This document shows positions 35,554-44,081 of a DNA stretch of 58,557 nt, one piece after another. The position numbers and the translations under genes were made by a program. Every line of letters starts with the position of its first letter. Within the stretch, counting starts at the first letter, position 1. The DNA is from WVZL01 sp041862375 (lineage in GTDB: Bacteria > Acidobacteriota > Aminicenantia > Aminicenantales > Aminicenantaceae): NCBI GenBank assembly GCA_041862375.1, contig JBGVTE010000040.1, positions 1 to 58,557 on the forward strand, in the 5' to 3' direction. Below the pieces are notes generated by a model. That model saw nothing but the letters and a program-made list of their open reading frames with translations. It searched no databases and had not been told where the DNA came from.

Positions 35554-36492
35554 ATGTTTCTCCAAGGACAAAAAGTAGGTAAATACGAAATACTAAGATC
35601 TCTGGGAAGTGGAGGATTCGGGTCTGTTTTCTTGGCCAGGGATACATGGCTTGATATCAAGGTAGCTATTAAGGTTCCTCACAAACAATCTTCGAGTCTG
35701 TTTAAACTACTTAAAGAGCCAAGACTGCAAGCAGCCTTAAATCATCCTAATATTGTCCGGATGATTTCAGCAGAAAAGGAAAAGAGAGTTTTTTTCATGG
35801 TAATGGAATATGTTAAAGGAAAAACATTGGAGAAGATACTCGAAAAGGATAAAGTATTGGAATGCAATAAGGCAGCAGATTACATTAAGCAAGTTGCCTA
35901 TGGAGTTGATCATGCTCATAAAAATAAAATAATTCATCGGGATTTAAGGCCATCAAATATCATTATTTCAGAGAATGGAACTGCAAAGATAACGGATTTT
36001 GGAACATCTGCTTGGTTGAGCAGGATCTCCCATGCTTCGACGAGAATTGGCTCACCTCCTTACATGGCACCAGAGCAGTTCGTGGGAAAATCTACCTTCG
36101 TCTCTGATATCTATTCCCTTGGATGCATTTTCTATGAAATGCTCATTGGAAGGCCTCCTATCTTTGATCCAGATCCTTTTAAAATTCTAGAAAAGGCTCA
36201 ACAGGGGAAAGTTACACCTCCTAGGCTGAAAAATAACAAGATTCCTAAAGAAATTGATGAAATAATCATGGGGTGCCTTGCTTCTGAGGTTGAAGACAGG
36301 TACCAGAGTGCAGCCGAAATTGTTAAACGTCTCTCTGAATTCAAAAACAAAGACGCCGCAAAATCAGAGATAGAGGATATAATAGGAAGAATAAGAGCTA
36401 GAGAAAGGTCTAAAGCTGAGCTGTGCTGGAACTGTCGAAGGCCTCTACCTTATAAGGCAAAAATATGTCCCTATTGTGGAGAATCTCCATGA
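35554..36492 (+). CDS. Soluble Ser/Thr protein kinase with C-terminal zinc ribbon
   Basis: A 312-residue Hanks-type kinase: glycine loop 'LGSGGFGSVF', ATP lysine K40 (VAIKVPH), catalytic 'HRDLRPSN' with D130, DFG at 148-150, and activation-segment end 'SPPYMAPEQF'. The catalytic-loop lysine usual in Ser/Thr kinases (HRDLK) is arginine. There is no transmembrane helix. The C-terminus is instead a zinc ribbon with paired CxxC motifs (CWNC…CPYC) ending at residue 312. It is the last full gene of the hrcA-dnaJ-rsmE run, one base after rsmE. A link to chaperone control is inferred from position only. A tiny ORF overlaps its stop as ATGA. Confidence 0.92.
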   Translation: MFLQGQKVGKYEILRSLGSGGFGSVFLARDTWLDIKVAIKVPHKQSSSLFKLLKEPRLQAALNHPNIVRMISAEKEKRVFFMVMEYVKGKTLEKILEKDKVLECNKAADYIKQVAYGVDHAHKNKIIHRDLRPSNIIISENGTAKITDFGTSAWLSRISHASTRIGSPPYMAPEQFVGKSTFVSDIYSLGCIFYEMLIGRPPIFDPDPFKILEKAQQGKVTPPRLKNNKIPKEIDEIIMGCLASEVEDRYQSAAEIVKRLSEFKNKDAAKSEIEDIIGRIRARERSKAELCWNCRRPLPYKAKICPYCGESP

Positions 36493-36581
36493 AGTATGTT
36501 GCAGGTATATACTTATCTATTGTATCTTTTATCGCAATGATGATGCTTCTTTGGATCAATGAAGCATCTTTTTTTCCGTGA
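36489..36581 (+). CDS. Putative 30-residue membrane peptide, 3' end altered by element insertion
   Basis: The ATG overlaps the kinase stop codon (ATGA), suggesting translational coupling. The product, MKYVAGIYLSIVSFIAMM followed by MLLWINEASFFP, is almost entirely one hydrophobic helix. Its last seven codons derive from the mobile element that begins at 36560. Removing the element and one target copy restores a frame ending WIKISLT, 28 residues. No homologue is known to me. It may be a small membrane partner of the kinase or a chance frame. Confidence 0.3.
   Translation: MKYVAGIYLSIVSFIAMMMLLWINEASFFP
36542..36575 (+). terminator. Rho-independent-like terminator formed at the element boundary
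   Basis: GATGCTTC (36542-36549), an 11-nt loop, GAAGCATC (36561-36568) and then seven Ts. The left arm is host sequence and the right arm with the T-run belongs to the element's left terminal repeat. Thus the insertion appears to have created a terminator just after the kinase gene. Confidence 0.5.
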
Positions 36582-36780
36582 TGAAAATTAAAATAGTCAT
36601 TGAGCGATGGGCATACGGCTTAAAGGCACGCTCGCTTTGCCCCAGCGAGTCAAAGCGGCTCGATTCAGGCTTCGCTCTTCCTCCCTCCAGTCGGAAACCA
36701 TGCCCGCTCAGCCTTCCTACGACCTTCTTCACCGTATACCCACGCTTTTCTTTCCTTATCACGAAAAAAAAGATGCTTAC
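36560..36780 (+). mobile_element. MITE-like non-autonomous element, copy A (221 bp)
   Basis: It is bounded by 23-bp terminal inverted repeats (36560-36582 and 36758-36780; 20 of 23 positions match; shared core AAGCATCTTTTTTT … CGTGAT). A perfect 9-bp duplication, TTGGATCAA, flanks it (36551-36559, 36781-36789). The interior is more GC-rich than its surroundings and full of short hairpins (CTCGCT/AGCGAG). No transposase is encoded; short frames inside are not gene-like. A near-identical copy lies inverted at 44082-44373. The rest of the 36493-36901 gap holds the ilvE promoter. Confidence 0.85.
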
Positions 36781-36796
36781 TTGGATCAAGATAAGT

Positions 36797-36825
36797 TTGA
36801 CTTAGTCAGACTATTAAGATAATAT
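36797..36825 (+). promoter_or_regulatory. Candidate ilvE promoter
   Basis: TTGACT (36797-36802), a 17-nt spacer and TAATAT (36820-36825). It begins 8 bp after the target duplication of the inserted element, so ilvE transcription is likely independent of the chaperone-kinase operon. Confidence 0.5.
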
Positions 36826-36901
36826 GATAAAACTCTTTCAAATATTAATAATCTCAACAAAACATCTTATATTTAATTTAAATTTTTTAAAGGAGTAATA
36901 A

Positions 36902-37825
36902 ATGAGTCCTTTTAGTGAAGAGGGAAAGGTGTGGATGAATGGCAAGCTTATTCCATGGAAAGAGGCTAATATCCATGTAGCTTCCCATGTAGTGCATTAT
37001 GGAACTTCTCTATTTGAAGGATTTCGTGCATATAGCACTTCAAAGGGAACTGTAATTTTCCGACTTAAAGCACATACACGGAGACTTTATAATTCCTGTA
37101 AAATGTACCGTATGGAAATTCCGTATACTCAGGATGAATTTAATCAAGCTATCATCGACACTATCAAGGCTAATCATTTAAAAGCCTGCTATATCAGGCC
37201 AATCGTTTACAGAGGCTATGGCACTTTAGGTGTTGATCCATTTCCAAATCCCGTTGATTGTGCCGTCCTTGTTTGGGAGTGGGGGCAATACCTGGGTGAC
37301 CAAGCCTTGGAAAATGGAGTGGATGTTAAGATCTCTTCTTGGCAAAGGATGGCTCCCAACACCTTTCCAGCACTTGCAAAATCAGGAGCAAATTACATGA
37401 ACTCCCAGCTCATAAAAATGGAAGCACTGCTGGATGGATATGTAGAGGGCATTGCTCTAAATGTAAGAGGCCATATTAGTGAAGGGAGTGGAGAGAATGT
37501 CTTTCTCGTTATAGATGGCGTAGTTCATACTCCGCCTCTCTCTTCATCGATATTACCGGGGATTACAAGGGATACAGTAATAAAAATAGCAAAAGTCTTG
37601 AATATCCCTCTAATTGAAGAGACAATTCCCAGGGAAATGCTCTATATAGCTGATGAGGTATTTTTTACAGGCTCAGCAGCAGAAATAACGCCAATTCGAA
37701 GTGTGGATAAGATAAAAATAGGCATAGGGAAGAGAGGTCCCTTAACTCAAAAATTCCAGGAAGAATTTTTTGCCTATATCGGCGGAGAGAAAGAGGATAA
37801 ATATGATTGGCTTACTTATATTTAA
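36902..37825 (+). CDS. ilvE: Branched-chain-amino-acid aminotransferase
   Basis: A 307-residue class IV PLP aminotransferase interconverting leucine, isoleucine and valine with their 2-oxo acids. 'VVHYGTSLFEGFRAY', 'RLKAHTRRLYNSCKMYRMEI', the PLP lysine in 'ALAKSGANYMNSQLIKMEAL', 'ISEGSGENVFLVIDG', 'PGITRDTVIKIAK' and 'EVFFTGSAAEITPIRSVD' are all typical of IlvE. AAAGGAG precedes the ATG. No other ilv genes are adjacent, so it may serve degradation as well as synthesis. pilT follows 18 bp downstream. Confidence 0.95.
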   Translation: MSPFSEEGKVWMNGKLIPWKEANIHVASHVVHYGTSLFEGFRAYSTSKGTVIFRLKAHTRRLYNSCKMYRMEIPYTQDEFNQAIIDTIKANHLKACYIRPIVYRGYGTLGVDPFPNPVDCAVLVWEWGQYLGDQALENGVDVKISSWQRMAPNTFPALAKSGANYMNSQLIKMEALLDGYVEGIALNVRGHISEGSGENVFLVIDGVVHTPPLSSSILPGITRDTVIKIAKVLNIPLIEETIPREMLYIADEVFFTGSAAEITPIRSVDKIKIGIGKRGPLTQKFQEEFFAYIGGEKEDKYDWLTYI

Positions 37826-37843
37826 CATGAAGGCTCTAGTCTA

Positions 37844-39004
37844 ATGGATATTGAAAAACTGCTAAAAATAGCCATTGAGAGAGATGCTTCAGACCTTCAC
37901 TTGAAGTTTGGAAATCATCCTATGATTCGGCTGCATGGAGATCTTGTGTCGTTAACAAATCTGCCCAAATTAACATCCAATGACACTCAAGAATTAACCC
38001 AGCAGCTTCTATCGGATTACCAGAAAAACAAATTAGAGAAAGAGCTTGATGTCGATTTTGCATATAGCCTCCAAGATTTTGGTCGATTTAGAGGAAATAT
38101 CTACTACCAGCGAGGATATCTGAGTATAGCTTTAAGAATTATCCCTTTAAAAATTAAATCAATCAGGGAATTATTACTGCCGGAAGTTTTGGAAAAAATT
38201 TCACTAGAACAAAGAGGGTTGGTGCTGGTTACAGGGACCACGGGGAGTGGTAAAACCACAACCCTCGCATCAATGGTGGATTATATAAACTCTCAAATGA
38301 GTATAAACATCATTACCATCGAAGATCCTATAGAACATATCCATGCAGATAGAAAAGGAATAGTCAGCCAAAGAGAAGTCGGGCTTGATGTAGAAAGTTA
38401 TTCCAGAGGATTACTAAGTGCTCTCAGGGAAGATCCTGATGTAATTCTTGTTGGAGAAATGAGAGGTCTTGATACAATAGAAACGGCTCTTCTTGCAGCA
38501 GAAACAGGGCACCTCGTTTTAAGCACCCTCCATACCTTGGATGCACCTGAAACTATCAACCGTATAATCACTGTTTTCCCTCCTCATCATCAAAAGCAAA
38601 TTAGACTTCAACTCTCATCCATACTAAAAGCTGTTATTTCTATGAGGCTCCTACCGAGAAAAGACGGAAATGGAAGAGTACCAGCAGTAGAGGTAATGAT
38701 TAATACTCCCTACATCCAGGAATGTATTCGAGATAGGGATAAGATATCACTGATACATGATGTGATAGAAGCTGGAGTTTCTCAGTACAGGATGCAGACT
38801 TTTGATCAATCAATCTACCACCTTTACAAAGAAAGTCTGATATCCTATGAGGTGGGGATAAGGTGGTCTTCCACTCCTGACAACTTCAAGTTAAAAGTAA
38901 TGGGCGTGCAATCTTCAGCAGACTTAGCCCGTGAAGAAATGGAAGAGAAGATGAGTCACATAAAGCGTAACAGAGAAGAAGATGAAGGAGACGAAAACAA
39001 CTAG
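37844..39004 (+). CDS. Type IV pilus retraction ATPase PilT/PilU
   Basis: A 386-residue secretion ATPase that powers pilus retraction. It has the N-terminal PAS-like domain ('SDLHLKFGNHPMIRLHGDL'), Walker A 'GTTGSGKTTTLASM', the Asp box 'ITIEDPIEHIH', Walker B 'LREDPDVILVGEMR' and the His box 'GHLVLSTLHTLDA'. The C-terminal extension with 'KLKVMGVQSS' and a charged tail resembles PilU more than classic PilT. No other pilus genes are in the window. Confidence 0.93.
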   Translation: MDIEKLLKIAIERDASDLHLKFGNHPMIRLHGDLVSLTNLPKLTSNDTQELTQQLLSDYQKNKLEKELDVDFAYSLQDFGRFRGNIYYQRGYLSIALRIIPLKIKSIRELLLPEVLEKISLEQRGLVLVTGTTGSGKTTTLASMVDYINSQMSINIITIEDPIEHIHADRKGIVSQREVGLDVESYSRGLLSALREDPDVILVGEMRGLDTIETALLAAETGHLVLSTLHTLDAPETINRIITVFPPHHQKQIRLQLSSILKAVISMRLLPRKDGNGRVPAVEVMINTPYIQECIRDRDKISLIHDVIEAGVSQYRMQTFDQSIYHLYKESLISYEVGIRWSSTPDNFKLKVMGVQSSADLAREEMEEKMSHIKRNREEDEGDENN

Positions 39005-39008
39005 GTAA

Positions 39009-41645
39009 ATGAAAGCTCAGCAGATAAGAGAATTATTCCTAGACTTTTTTTCTAAAAAAAATCATAAGATTGTCAAGAGCTCCCTTCTTATTCCTAAAGA
39101 TGATCCTACCCTGCTCTTCACTAATGCTGGAATGAATCAATTTAAGAACATTTTTTTAGGACTCGAGAAGAGGAGCTATAACAGATCTGCATCTGTCCAG
39201 AAATGTATGCGAGTCAGCGGCAAGCACAATGACTTAGAACAGGTAGGGAAAACAAACAAACATCATACGTTCTTTGAGATGTTGGGAAATTTTTCTTTCG
39301 GAGACTATTTTAAAAAGGATGCTGTTGAATATGCTTGGGAACTCATAAGAGAAATTTTCAAGATGAGAACGGATAGAATTTATGTCACGGTCTATGAAGA
39401 GGACGACGAAGCTTACAAAATATGGAATGAAAATATAGGACTTCCCTCGGATAAAATATTTCGTTTTGGGGAAAAAGACAACTACTGGGAAATGGGGGAG
39501 ACAGGACCATGCGGACCTTGTTCAGAAATCCATTATGACTTAGGTTCTGAAGTAGAAGATGGAGAGCCTTACGCCCTAATAGAAAAAGGAAGCGACCGTT
39601 TCCTGGAATTGTGGAATTTGGTTTTTATGCAGTTTTATAAAGACGAAAAAGGAAAACAGCATCCTCTGCCTTCTCCTTCAATAGACACAGGAATGGGACT
39701 GGAGAGAACTTCCGCATCACTTCAAGGGAAAAGCAGCAACTTTGAGACAGACTTATTTTTGCCAATCATAGACTCGGTTTGTAATCTCACTCAAAGGGAA
39801 TATCCTTCAGATAGTGATGGAGATATTTCTGTAAGAATCATTTCTGATCATATAAGAGCGGTCTCTTTTTTGATAGGCGACGGTGTCATGCCTTCCAATG
39901 AGGGAAGGGGATATGTGTTGCGTAGGCTAATTCGACGTGCATTTCGTCACGGGAATTTGTTAGGTATTGAAGATCCATTCCTTTACAAATTAGTAGGCGT
40001 TGTTAGCGATGTGATGAAAGATGCCTACCCAGAGCTCCTTTCTTCCGGAAACTACATATCAAAAGTATGTCTATCTGAGGAAGAGCGTTTTTCATTAACA
40101 CTTTCCTCTGGGCTTCACTATCTAAATCAATACATGGAAGAGGCCGAAAGAGAAGGTGAAAGAGTTCTGTCAGGAACAAAAATATTTAAACTTTACGATA
40201 CTTTTGGCTTTCCTCTTGACCTCAGCCAGGAATTATCAGCAGAAAAAGAAATGGAAGTAGATATGGAAGGCTTTAACAAAGAATTGGAAAAACAGAGGCA
40301 GCGTGCCCGGCTTGCCTGGAGAGGAGATGCAAGAGATAAAAACAGAAAAGCCTTCGAGAAGCTTAAAGATCTTCGCGTTCAGTTTGTTGGTTATGAAATG
40401 AATCAAGTTCCAGAAGCTGAAATATTGGCGATTTTCCGGGATGGGAAAAGAGTTTCAGACCTTAAAGAAGGTCAAAAGGGAGAAGTTATCCTAGATAAGA
40501 CTCCTTTTTACGCTGAAGCTGGAGGACAAATTGGTGATACAGGCCTATTAAAAAACCCTCATTTTTCAGCGCTGGTAGAAAATACACATAGCCCTATTCC
40601 AGAAATAATCTCTAATAGAATAAAAGTTATTTCAGGCACCATAAAAGAAGGTGAAAGGGTTGAGGCGTCAATTGATATTCACAGGCGAAAATCAATCAGC
40701 AACAACCATACCGCTACTCATCTTCTTCACGCTGCTTTACGGCAAATTTTAGGTGATCACGTTAAACAAGCAGGGTCACTTGTGGCTCCGAGTCATCTTA
40801 GGTTTGATTTCACTCATTTCTCTTCATTGAGTAGAGATGAAATTCAGAGAATTGAATCCCTAGTAAATGAAAAAATAAGAGAAAACATCCAAATTAACAC
40901 TGCAATCACCTCGCTGGAGAAAGGGCTCAAAGAAGGTGCAATGGCGATTTTTGAGGAAAAATATGGAGAAGAAGTAAGAATGGTCTCTGTAGATGATTTT
41001 AGTAAAGAACTTTGTGGCGGAGTTCATGTCCACTCTACAGGCCAGATAGGTTTTTTTAAAATCACATCTGAAACAAGCATTGCTTCAGGTATGAGAAGAA
41101 TAGAAGCCTTAACAGGTGAAGAAGCCCTAAAGAACATCCAAGAATCTGAAAACTATATTGATGAGATTCAAAATGCCCTGAATTCTTCAAGAAAGGATAT
41201 CCTTCCTAAAATCGAGAAACTCAAGGATTCGCTTAGGGAAAAGGAAAGGGATAATAGAACTTTAAGGAATAAACTTGCTCATCAGAAGTACAAAAAAGTA
41301 GAGGAACACGTTAGAAAGGTCAAAGGAATTTCGGTGATCTCTCAAAAAGTTATGGGATTGAGCAACACAGAACTCAGAGAACTTGCTGATTCTCTCAAGC
41401 AGAAGATTAGTTCCGGAATTGTAATTTTAGGAACAATCCATGAAGATAAAGTATTTTTAATAGTTACTGTAACAAAGGATTTAGTCGACAGAATAAAAGC
41501 TAATGAACTCATAAAAAAGATTGCTCAAAAACTAGGGGGCAGTGGAGGAGGACGACCAGATTTTGCCCAAGCTGGAGGCACAAAACCCAAACTTTTAGAT
41601 AAAGCTATTGAACAGAGTTATTCTGTTGTAGAAAGCATGCTCTAA
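39009..41645 (+). CDS. alaS: Alanyl-tRNA synthetase
   Basis: A complete 878-residue class II synthetase. The aminoacylation domain (1-450) has 'LFTNAGMNQFKNIFLG', 'HHTFFEMLGNFSFGDYFK', 'DNYWEMGETGPCGPCSEIHY' and 'DTGMGLERTSASLQG'. The editing domain has HxxxH in 'NHTATHLLHAALRQILGDHV' and the cysteine-histidine motif 'CGGVHVHSTGQIGFFK'. The C-terminal coiled coil and DHHA1 domain end with 'GGGRPDFAQAGG'. It begins 4 bp after the pilT stop, so it is probably co-transcribed from ilvE onward. Confidence 0.97.
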   Translation: MKAQQIRELFLDFFSKKNHKIVKSSLLIPKDDPTLLFTNAGMNQFKNIFLGLEKRSYNRSASVQKCMRVSGKHNDLEQVGKTNKHHTFFEMLGNFSFGDYFKKDAVEYAWELIREIFKMRTDRIYVTVYEEDDEAYKIWNENIGLPSDKIFRFGEKDNYWEMGETGPCGPCSEIHYDLGSEVEDGEPYALIEKGSDRFLELWNLVFMQFYKDEKGKQHPLPSPSIDTGMGLERTSASLQGKSSNFETDLFLPIIDSVCNLTQREYPSDSDGDISVRIISDHIRAVSFLIGDGVMPSNEGRGYVLRRLIRRAFRHGNLLGIEDPFLYKLVGVVSDVMKDAYPELLSSGNYISKVCLSEEERFSLTLSSGLHYLNQYMEEAEREGERVLSGTKIFKLYDTFGFPLDLSQELSAEKEMEVDMEGFNKELEKQRQRARLAWRGDARDKNRKAFEKLKDLRVQFVGYEMNQVPEAEILAIFRDGKRVSDLKEGQKGEVILDKTPFYAEAGGQIGDTGLLKNPHFSALVENTHSPIPEIISNRIKVISGTIKEGERVEASIDIHRRKSISNNHTATHLLHAALRQILGDHVKQAGSLVAPSHLRFDFTHFSSLSRDEIQRIESLVNEKIRENIQINTAITSLEKGLKEGAMAIFEEKYGEEVRMVSVDDFSKELCGGVHVHSTGQIGFFKITSETSIASGMRRIEALTGEEALKNIQESENYIDEIQNALNSSRKDILPKIEKLKDSLREKERDNRTLRNKLAHQKYKKVEEHVRKVKGISVISQKVMGLSNTELRELADSLKQKISSGIVILGTIHEDKVFLIVTVTKDLVDRIKANELIKKIAQKLGGSGGGRPDFAQAGGTKPKLLDKAIEQSYSVVESML

Positions 41646-41681
41646 GAGAGCATAATCCATAATTAGTGAAAAGGTTTCACT

Positions 41682-41730
41682 TTCCTTAACATATCACGAG
41701 AATCGAAGTACTTCCTCCTGTTAAGGAAAA
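41682..41730. repeat. Inverted repeat downstream of alaS
   Basis: TTTCCTTAAC (41682-41691) and GTTAAGGAAA (41721-41730) form a perfect 10-bp stem with a 29-nt loop. There is no T-run, so a classic terminator is not shown. It could be a processing stem or a binding site. Confidence 0.35.
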
Positions 41731-41804
41731 ATAAAACATAATAAGGGAATCGATGTTGTCGAAAATTAATATAGCCCTTTTAGGTGAAAAAAAATCCGAA
41801 AAAT

Positions 41805-41820
41805 TCATCTTTAAAGATGA
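41805..41820. repeat. 16-bp perfect palindrome upstream of the lytic transglycosylase
   Basis: TCATCTTTAAAGATGA is a perfect 16-bp palindrome 44 bp before the transglycosylase ATG. The position would suit a dimeric regulator. It also lies at the end of a 23-codon frame (41752-41823) that does not look like a gene. Confidence 0.35.
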
Positions 41821-41864
41821 TTGATTAAATCTTTATCATACATTACTATTTTGAAAGATTGTAA

Positions 41865-42518
41865 ATGATCAGGCTAGATACAACGAAAACATCCATTAAC
41901 CTCACTGTAGGAGTCTTTGGAGTACTCTTTATTATATTTTTTTCTACTTTTAGATCCTTGTATGGATGTAACGACGCTCCTGAATCCAATACGAAAAAAA
42001 TAACGCTTCAGAATATTCAATCGAAAATACCTTCAACAGACAGAAATAAGTATAACCACATAATCAGTACATTTGCTAATAAGCATAATGTTCCTCAAAT
42101 GCTTATTCGTTCCATTATTTCTGTTGAATCTGATTACAATCCGCATGCTGTTTCATCCAAGGGAGCAGTGGGATTGATGCAACTCATGCCAGATACAGCG
42201 AAAAAATACGGAGTAAAAAATCTGTATGACCCTTGGGAAAATATCGGTGGAGGAGTAAAATATCTCAAAGACTTAATAGAGATATATAACGGAAAAACGG
42301 ATTTGGTGCTGGGAGCCTATAATGCCGGCCAGGAGGCAATAAAAAAGCACAAAGGAATACCACCCTATCCTGAAACATTAAACTACATAAGAAAAGTAAA
42401 GAGGAAATACCAAAAGACCACTATAAGGGCATCGACTAAAGTCTATAAATTTTATGATTCATCAGGAAGGTTGGTTTTAACGAATAATCCCCGCCTTATT
42501 GCAATACACGGGAATTAA
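41865..42518 (+). CDS. Exported lytic transglycosylase (SLT domain)
   Basis: A 217-residue protein with an N-terminal hydrophobic signal (about 12-35) and a lysozyme-like SLT domain. E88 in 'SIISVESDYNPHAVSSKGAV' is the catalytic acid, followed by 'GLMQLMPDTAKKYGV', 'DPWENIGGGVKYLKDLIEIY' and 'DLVLGAYNAGQEAI', all family hallmarks. It cleaves glycan strands to 1,6-anhydro-MurNAc ends. The C-terminus ends in a short 'YKFYDSSGRLVLTNNPR' segment seen in SLT proteins with a DUF4124-like tail. Small size points to an MltE/Slt-type housekeeping enzyme. Confidence 0.92.
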   Translation: MIRLDTTKTSINLTVGVFGVLFIIFFSTFRSLYGCNDAPESNTKKITLQNIQSKIPSTDRNKYNHIISTFANKHNVPQMLIRSIISVESDYNPHAVSSKGAVGLMQLMPDTAKKYGVKNLYDPWENIGGGVKYLKDLIEIYNGKTDLVLGAYNAGQEAIKKHKGIPPYPETLNYIRKVKRKYQKTTIRASTKVYKFYDSSGRLVLTNNPRLIAIHGN

Positions 42519-42584
42519 AATCCTGTTTATAAAAGAAAATTAATAACAAAAAATCAGGATAAGAGCAGGCAAGTATAAGAAGAA

Positions 42585-43523
42585 TTATCTGCTTAAATAT
42601 CCTTTAACGAGAAAACTATGGGGAAATATCTCAAAAGTAGCAGGAAGTTTTCCCAGCCCCTCTCCATCTAGTTCAATTAAAACATCTTCGTCTTCCCTTG
42701 GCAGGACTTTAATCTTTTTTCCTCTGATAAGAGATATTTTAGGATGGGAGAGATGAATTCCTGTGTATATTTTCCAGCAATTGCAGAAGAACTCTAGAAG
42801 CTTCATTCCTTTTACAAGAACAATATCAAATAATCCATCATTTAAACGAGCTTCAGGAGCAATTTTCATACCTTTTCCAAAAATCCTGCCGTTTGCCACT
42901 GCTCCAACGAAGTATTCTCCTTCCGGAATTTTCTCTTTGTCAATCTCTATTTTTAATTTCTTGCTTCTATATTTCACTGCTGTTGAGAGAAGACATCTGA
43001 GGTATGAAGAAGCTTTTCTTTCCATCCTATTCAGGTTAACTTTTCTGACAACTTCGCCTCCTATCCCAAAATCTGCAACATTGAGAAAAAACCTTTCCTC
43101 CTCCTCACCTGAGTGTGATTTAAAAGTTACCTTTCCAACATCTATTAGGGCAGAAGGAGCTTGGATTATTACTTTTAAGGATTCTTCAAGTCCTGAGGGA
43201 ATGTTAAGGCTTTTATTAAGGTCACAGCCAGTACCAGAAGGTACTATTCCTAACATTGTTTCCGGATTAATTATTTCTTTATTCTCGTAGAATCCATTGG
43301 CTATTTCATTCATAGTCCCATCCCCTCCAACTCCTATAATGAGCTCATTTCCTTCTTTAATGGCTGTTCTCGTTATTTCAATTGCTTGAAAAGGTTTCTC
43401 AGTAAATTCGTATTTAAATTCTTTTAAGAAGCTCTTAAGGGCCTCTTTAATCTGTTTCCATTTTTTTCTTGTTCTGCCTTTATCTGATTCAGGATTAACA
43501 ATTACTTTTGTCTTGAGAACCAT
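42585..43523 (-). CDS. YegS/BmrU-type lipid (diacylglycerol) kinase
   Basis: A 312-residue protein of the DAGK catalytic family. It has the N-terminal 'VIVNPESDKGRT', nucleotide motif 'GVGGDGTMNEIANGF', 'LGIVPSGTGCDLNKSL', 'FLNVADFGIGGEVVRKV' and 'GRIFGKGMKIAPEARLNDG' with 'LFDIVLVK'. It phosphorylates diacylglycerol or a related lipid. ATG 43523 has AGGGAA upstream and is preferred over the adjacent TTG. The membrane protein gene 13 bp upstream on the same strand is probably in the same operon. Confidence 0.9.
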   Translation of the reverse strand: MVLKTKVIVNPESDKGRTRKKWKQIKEALKSFLKEFKYEFTEKPFQAIEITRTAIKEGNELIIGVGGDGTMNEIANGFYENKEIINPETMLGIVPSGTGCDLNKSLNIPSGLEESLKVIIQAPSALIDVGKVTFKSHSGEEEERFFLNVADFGIGGEVVRKVNLNRMERKASSYLRCLLSTAVKYRSKKLKIEIDKEKIPEGEYFVGAVANGRIFGKGMKIAPEARLNDGLFDIVLVKGMKLLEFFCNCWKIYTGIHLSHPKISLIRGKKIKVLPREDEDVLIELDGEGLGKLPATFEIFPHSFLVKGYLSR

Positions 43524-43539
43524 CAATTGTTCCCTAAAT

Positions 43540-44001
43540 TTAAGAAGAAGTTTTTTTACCGAAGAGAGATATTCCTATTATTCCTCCTAAGGCTCCTAAT
43601 GCAGCAAAGATTACAGCGGAAATCACCAAACCGATCATGAACATTGAGAACGATGCTCCTCCTTCAAGCCAGGACTCCATTCCTGAAGGCCACTCTTCTG
43701 CATATTCTGCAAACCTATCCATAATTCTCTGTATAAACTCTCTGTTAAAAGCCTGAAGAGGGATGCTAATGACTGCATCGACGACAGCAGCAACTATCCC
43801 TGTAAAAATACCGACAATAGCTCCATCCCCGGCACTTAAAGCAACAGGCGAGCCTTTACAGAGAAGGTATGAAGCTAACATTGCTCCTCCGATGATCCAT
43901 AGACAGCAAAGACAGTTTAAAATCGGAATTCCTGACAATACTCCAGCTACTGCTCCTCCAATCAATGCTGGCACAAACATTCCAGGTTTTTGATTAGCCA
44001 T
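43540..44001 (-). CDS. Small glycine-rich membrane protein (DUF4199/5518-like topology)
   Basis: A 153-residue protein with about four hydrophobic helices: 'ALIGGAVAGVLSGIPILNCL' with 'CCLWIIGGAMLASYLL', 'AIVGIFTGIVAAVVDAVISI', and C-terminal 'FMIGLVISAVIFAALGALGG'. The helices are glycine- and alanine-rich, separated by one amphipathic loop ('FIQRIMDRFAEYAEEW'). Family not identified with confidence; the topology suggestion is by resemblance only. GGAGG lies ten bases before the ATG. Expressed with the lipid kinase. Confidence 0.6.
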   Translation of the reverse strand: MANQKPGMFVPALIGGAVAGVLSGIPILNCLCCLWIIGGAMLASYLLCKGSPVALSAGDGAIVGIFTGIVAAVVDAVISIPLQAFNREFIQRIMDRFAEYAEEWPSGMESWLEGGASFSMFMIGLVISAVIFAALGALGGIIGISLFGKKTSS

Positions 44002-44081
44002 TCTTCTTCTTCCTCCTTATAGGTTTGTTTTCCCTATTCTATTTATTTTTAAGTATTAATTTCAAGGTGTTTTTGGTCAGA

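Noticed and set aside
36556..36822. Several open frames of 70-77 codons on both strands inside element copy A (similar ones in copy B at 44173-44389)
   Set aside because: They arise from the inverted, GC-rich repeat interior, cross the terminal repeats, and differ between the copies without protein-like conservation.
41752..41823. 23-codon frame before the lytic transglycosylase
   Set aside because: Too short, and it ends inside a palindrome; no good evidence of translation.
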